Shown in pieces: positions 13,418 to 15,965 of a DNA stretch of 15,965 bases. Both the position numbers and the translations under genes were made by a program. Position 1 is the stretch's first letter. Each line of letters starts with the position of its first letter. The notes under the pieces are model-generated. The model was not told where the DNA came from. It saw only the letters and a list, made by a program, of their open reading frames with translations, and searched no databases. This stretch comes from Methanocalculus sp. (lineage in GTDB: Archaea > Halobacteriota > Methanomicrobia > Methanomicrobiales > Methanocorpusculaceae). The stretch lies in contig NZ_JAUSCG010000089.1 in the NCBI RefSeq assembly GCF_030651615.1, positions 1 through 15,965 on the forward strand, written 5' to 3'.

Positions 13418-14196
13418 GAGCTCCACGTGATCAGCACTTCCTTGTGGATCAGTCTGCGATAGACCGCATTGCAGGTTTTGTTCCTGTTACAGGTCGTCGT
13501 GTCCTTGAGATTGGTCCTGGTCAGGGGGTGCTCACACGAGCACTCCTTGATCAGGGTGCTACAGTTATTGCAGTTGAGATCGACTCTCAGCTTGTTGCAG
13601 CGCTTCAGACACTCTTTTCTCGAGAGATAGAAGATGGCAGGCTCATTCTGATACATGACGATGCGGTCAGATGCTCTCTTCCGGAGTTTGATATTGTCGT
13701 TGCAAATCTCCCCTATTCTGCCTCATCCCCGATCACATTCCGTCTCCTTGAGATCGGTTTTGAGGTGGCTGTCCTGATGTACCAGTGGGAGTTTGCACGC
13801 AAGATGATGACTCCTGCAGGCACCCCGGACACCAGCCGGTTATCGGTGATGGTCCAGACCTATGCAAAGGTGAAACCACTGCTTGAACTCCCACCAGATG
13901 CCTTCTCTCCACCGCCTGAGGTCTGGTCAATGGTGGTGAAGATCACGCCGACGAATCCTCCAATTCCTATCCTTGATCAGAAGGTATATGCTGATCTTGT
14001 CCGGTCACTCTTCTCGTATAGAAGAAAAACTGTTCGCAACTGCCTCAAAGGTGCAAAAGGAATCTTTGGCGGGGAAAAGATTGATCAACTGATCTCGTCT
14101 CTGGATGAGGAGACCCTCTCTGTCCGTCCGGAGAACCTCCCTCTTTTGAGGTTTGCCGAGCTTGCAAACAGACTTGCAGGCGAGCAGACTGATTAA
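13414..14196 (+). CDS. rsmA: 16S rRNA dimethyladenosine transferase (KsgA/Dim1 family)
   Basis: RsmA dimethylates two adjacent adenosines in the last helix of 16S rRNA, a late quality-control step of small-subunit assembly. The 260-residue protein shows RDQHFLVD at the N-terminus, SAM motif I VLEIGPGQGVLTRALLDQGA, the acidic VIAVEIDSQL strand, HDDAVRCSLPEFDIVVANLP with the NLPY catalytic motif (PYSASSPITF), and the FSPPPEVWSMVVKI and SLFSYRRKTVRNCLK segments of the C-terminal helical domain. The usual Lys in the PPPKV motif is Glu here. The start overlaps the DUF655 stop by four bases. The preceding and following genes run in the same direction. Confidence 0.96.
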   Translation: MRAPRDQHFLVDQSAIDRIAGFVPVTGRRVLEIGPGQGVLTRALLDQGATVIAVEIDSQLVAALQTLFSREIEDGRLILIHDDAVRCSLPEFDIVVANLPYSASSPITFRLLEIGFEVAVLMYQWEFARKMMTPAGTPDTSRLSVMVQTYAKVKPLLELPPDAFSPPPEVWSMVVKITPTNPPIPILDQKVYADLVRSLFSYRRKTVRNCLKGAKGIFGGEKIDQLISSLDEETLSVRPENLPLLRFAELANRLAGEQTD

Positions 14197-14198
14197 CC

Positions 14199-14765
14199 AT
14201 GTCATCTCTCCATCCTCAGGTCTATGCACCGGCAGAGGATACCCGTCTCCTCCTTGATGCTGCACTCAGAACGATCCGCCCCGGAGACCGGGTGCTTGAG
14301 ATCGGGACCGGGAGTGGTGAGATTGCCGTCTCTTTACTTGATGGTACGGTGGAGGTTGCAGCAACAGATATCAATCCGTATGCTGCATCCCTTGCCTACA
14401 GCAGGGGAGTACCTGTCATCAGAACAGATCTCTTCGCTGGAATCTGCGGAACATTCGATCTCATCCTCTTTAACCCTCCATATCTTCCGACAGCACCGGA
14501 TGAACGGATCGACGACTGGCTGGAGTACGCACTCGATGGCGGGGATAATGGAAGAGAGACGATAGAACGTTTTCTTGCAACGGCTGCTGCATGCCTCTCT
14601 GCGAGAGGGAAGATCCTCCTCCTCATTTCATCACTCACCGGGATACCTGAGGTGGCCGGCCTCTTTACAAAGGCCGGTATGATCTCCTTCTCGGTTGCAG
14701 AGGAGATGTGTGAAGGAGAGCGGCTTGTGGTTCTCCTTGGTATGAAGGATCTCTGTTCTGTCTAG
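14199..14765 (+). CDS. HemK/PrmC-like (Mtq2-type) class I methyltransferase
   Basis: A 188-residue Rossmann-fold methyltransferase of the archaeal/eukaryotic HemK2/Mtq2 group. It lacks the N-terminal helical domain of bacterial PrmC and starts directly with VYAPAEDTRLLLDAAL. Motif I is DRVLEIGTGSGEIAVSLL, the acidic strand EVAATDIN follows, and the catalytic NPPY sits in LILFNPPYLPTAPDERIDDW. NPPY enzymes of this subgroup modify the glutamine of the GGQ loop in release factors, or lysines in histones in animals; in archaea aRF1 is the expected substrate (inference). Homologues from this clade sit after rsmA in many methanogens. Its TAG stop shares the palindrome CTAG with the stop of the facing DUF2115 gene. 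Confidence 0.9.
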   Translation: MSSLHPQVYAPAEDTRLLLDAALRTIRPGDRVLEIGTGSGEIAVSLLDGTVEVAATDINPYAASLAYSRGVPVIRTDLFAGICGTFDLILFNPPYLPTAPDERIDDWLEYALDGGDNGRETIERFLATAAACLSARGKILLLISSLTGIPEVAGLFTKAGMISFSVAEEMCEGERLVVLLGMKDLCSV

Positions 14766-15424
14766 CTCTGAATAGCCGGACAGAACCGGCAGAGTGCATA
14801 CGGCACATCATCTTCCTTCTCCCGGACAGGGCAGCAGATGACTCCACGTTTCAGCTCCACCTTAAATCCGCCGGGAAAGGGGGTGCCGATCGGGTGGCCC
14901 GATTCCCCGAGAATAAATATGAGAAAACCGGAGAGGAGGAAGTAGAGGAGTCGCCCCATCGGGGTCATATGCGCATCCTCAGATATCTCTGGTGAGATGC
15001 ATGCTTCTTCGATCATCCTGCAAAATGTACGGAAAAGATCCGGATCAGGTATTGAGCCCTTCATCTCTTCGATTCTGCCATCCCGCTTCATCAGGAGTAT
15101 CCTGTGGTATGTCCCGAATATCTGTTCATTGGCAGATTTTGAGTATGCTTCACGATAATGGGCAGGCAGGCTATTGATCTCTCTTCTGAGGGCTGCTGCA
15201 ATATGCATCAGGTCATGAGAGGTGTAGCGGAGGACTTCGGTTGATATGAATCCGGCGATATCGGATCGTGCCTCTGATTGTATGAGATCAGAGACGACTC
15301 TCCTGATCTCATCTTCTGCTTCCAAACCTGATAGTCTCAGTCGTTCTGCCATCATATTCTCTTCTGCACGTGATCGGTGTCGATCAACCTCTGGAAATTC
15401 CTTATATAAAAGATAATCTCTCAT
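14762..15424 (-). CDS. DUF2115 (UPF0305) family protein, function unknown
   Basis: An archaeal DUF2115 protein of 220 residues if ATG 15424 is used. The family signature lies near the C-terminus: LGESGHPIGTPFPGGFKVEL, followed by a cysteine set GVICCPVREKEDDVPYALCR and FCPAIQS, which could bind a metal. The middle part is helical (HDLMHIAAALRREINSLPAH). Most of the family is known only from methanogens and no activity is established. Start choice is open: the reverse strand holds TTTTATATAAGG at 15400-15411 and then AGAAGAGA just before ATG-ATG at 15355/15352, so transcription near 15380 and a 197-residue product starting at residue 24 or 25 are plausible. The gene converges with the HemK-like gene with overlapping stops. 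Confidence 0.85.
   Translation of the reverse strand: MRDYLLYKEFPEVDRHRSRAEENMMAERLRLSGLEAEDEIRRVVSDLIQSEARSDIAGFISTEVLRYTSHDLMHIAAALRREINSLPAHYREAYSKSANEQIFGTYHRILLMKRDGRIEEMKGSIPDPDLFRTFCRMIEEACISPEISEDAHMTPMGRLLYFLLSGFLIFILGESGHPIGTPFPGGFKVELKRGVICCPVREKEDDVPYALCRFCPAIQS
15400..15412 (-). promoter_or_regulatory. Possible TATA element for DUF2115 inside its annotated 5' end
   Basis: Read on the reverse strand, CTTTTATATAAGG is a strong TATA-like element. It lies about 50 bases upstream of the in-frame ATGs at 15355/15352, at a distance that would give a 25-base leader with a purine-rich ribosome-binding site. The core TTATATAA is palindromic, so it could also direct transcription rightward into the insertion sequence. 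Confidence 0.35.
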
Positions 15425-15510
15425 AACAACAGATAACGATTTCTAATATCATGTTAATCTTCAAAGATCTGGTAAATGCGGGATAATTTTACGATCCGAC
15501 AAGCATAAAG

Positions 15511-15530
15511 CCCACGATTTTAGTCGTGGG
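15511..15530 (+). repeat. IS200/IS605 left-end imperfect-palindrome hairpin
   Basis: CCCACGA and TCGTGGG form a perfect 7-base stem around the loop TTTTAG, followed by ATGAATGCGA. Such CCCACGAnnnnnnTCGTGGG structures are the recognition hairpins for TnpA at the ends of many archaeal IS200/IS605 elements. It lies some 60-80 bases before tnpA, as expected for a left end. Confidence 0.85.
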
Positions 15531-15589
15531 ATGAATGCGACATATATTTGAGAAACCTTTATTTATTTTAGATGCATATAATTATATAC

Positions 15590-15965
15590 GTGACACGCAG
15601 AGAACGTTGGACATATTCAAACACTACTGTGTATAACATCGGATATCATATCATATGGTGTCCAAAATACAGACGACGTGTTTTAATCCCCCCGATATCT
15701 GATCGACTACACGAATTGCTTTTCGAAAAAGCAATCGAAATCGATGTAGATATAGAGGTATTAGAAATAATGCCTGATCATGTCCATATGTTTGTAAAAA
15801 CACCTCCTACAGCAAGCCCTCATTATATTGTTCAACAATTCAAAGGATATACGTCACGAACATTAAGACAAGAATTTAAAGTCCTCAGAACCCGTCTACC
15901 CTCATTATGGACTCGCAGTTATTATGTCGAATCTTGCGGTCATATTTCAGAAGCGGCTGTTAAAA
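15590..15965 (+). CDS. tnpA: IS200/IS605 family transposase TnpA (3' end cut by window edge)
   Basis: A Y1-type HUH transposase that cuts and joins single-stranded DNA at the element ends. 125 codons are visible. Family parts are VYNIGYHIIWCPKYRRRVL, the HUH metal motif within LEIMPDHVHMFVKTPP (His-Val-His), VQQFKGYTSRTLRQEF and LWTRSYYVESCGHISEAAVK. The catalytic tyrosine normally follows this last segment within a few residues, so it lies just outside the window and intactness cannot be judged. GTG 15590 gives an N-terminus like the family (TRRERWTYSNTTVYN); an in-frame ATG at 15572 right after a TAG stop would add six residues. An AT-rich TTTATTTATTTTA at 15558-15570 could be its TATA box, giving a leaderless or short-leader transcript. 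Codon use is more AT-rich than in the neighbouring genes, consistent with transfer. Confidence 0.93.
   Translation, partial: MTRRERWTYSNTTVYNIGYHIIWCPKYRRRVLIPPISDRLHELLFEKAIEIDVDIEVLEIMPDHVHMFVKTPPTASPHYIVQQFKGYTSRTLRQEFKVLRTRLPSLWTRSYYVESCGHISEAAVK

Larger units (their letters stand above)
15493..15965 (+). mobile_element. Left end of an IS200/IS605-family insertion sequence (right end outside window)
   Basis: From about 15493 the sequence becomes AT-rich and contains the subterminal hairpin and the tnpA start typical of IS200/IS605 elements, which move as single strands and have no terminal inverted repeats. The exact left boundary is inferred: TTAC at 15489-15492 resembles the short target 5' of the left end in this family, and lies 18 bases before the hairpin. 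The element lies just upstream of DUF2115, leaving under 70 bases between that gene and the IS. Whether tnpB is present cannot be seen. Confidence 0.8.

Noticed and set aside
15511..15530. Hairpin considered as a CRISPR repeat or DUF2115 terminator
   Set aside because: Only one copy is present, it lies upstream rather than downstream of DUF2115, and the adjoining tnpA identifies it as an IS200/IS605 end.

Overview
This window comes from a euryarchaeal, methanogen-type chromosome, most likely order Methanomicrobiales. The evidence is a dense run of archaeal/eukaryotic-type information genes: ribosomal proteins S19e, L39e, L31e, L18a and L21e, aIF6, prefoldin alpha, SRP54 and FtsY, RNase P Rpp21, RNA polymerase Rpb4, Pus10 and TrmY. 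Start sites carry GGTGA-type Shine-Dalgarno sequences and upstream regions carry archaeal TATA elements. The base composition looks moderate (about half GC). The order and genus are inferences from protein flavour, not from a database search.

Layout. Bases 1-750 (minus strand) hold the 5' part of an exonuclease VII large subunit gene (xseA) that runs off the left edge. A xylose-isomerase-like TIM-barrel protein diverges from it (788-1645). A CNNM/CorC-type membrane protein with two CBS domains (1707-2972) and the purine enzyme PurN (3007-3645) follow. PurN overlaps by one base the first gene of the information block: RNase P Rpp21 subunit, a CRM/YhbY RNA-binding protein, then, behind its own TATA box, rps19e, a PDCD5-family protein, a PP-loop ATPase, rpl39e (50 aa), rpl31e, eif6, rpl18a, prefoldin alpha, ftsY and srp54 (3645-9875). 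Many of these genes overlap by 1-11 bases and are probably translationally coupled.

After srp54 the colinearity is broken by one convergent gene for a PemK/MazF-like protein (9899-10222, minus). It shares an AT-rich divergent promoter region with a second plus-strand operon: trmY, pus10, rpl21e, rpoF, a DUF655 helix-hairpin-helix protein, rsmA/ksgA and a HemK/Mtq2-like methyltransferase (10372-14765). Pus10 and TrmY act in succession on the same tRNA nucleotide (position 54). RsmA modifies 16S rRNA, and the last gene probably modifies a release factor or another protein. The theme is ribosome and tRNA maturation plus the transcription stalk.

The right end holds a convergent DUF2115 gene (14762-15424, minus) and then an abrupt shift to AT-rich sequence: the left end of an IS200/IS605-family insertion sequence, with its subterminal hairpin and the first 125 codons of tnpA, cut by the window edge just before the expected catalytic tyrosine. 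No rRNA, tRNA or CRISPR array was seen. I did not find a clearly novel multi-gene system. The points most worth a second look are the solo MazF-like gene inserted between two conserved operons, the PP-loop ATPase embedded in the ribosomal operon, and the promoter and start-site questions around DUF2115.
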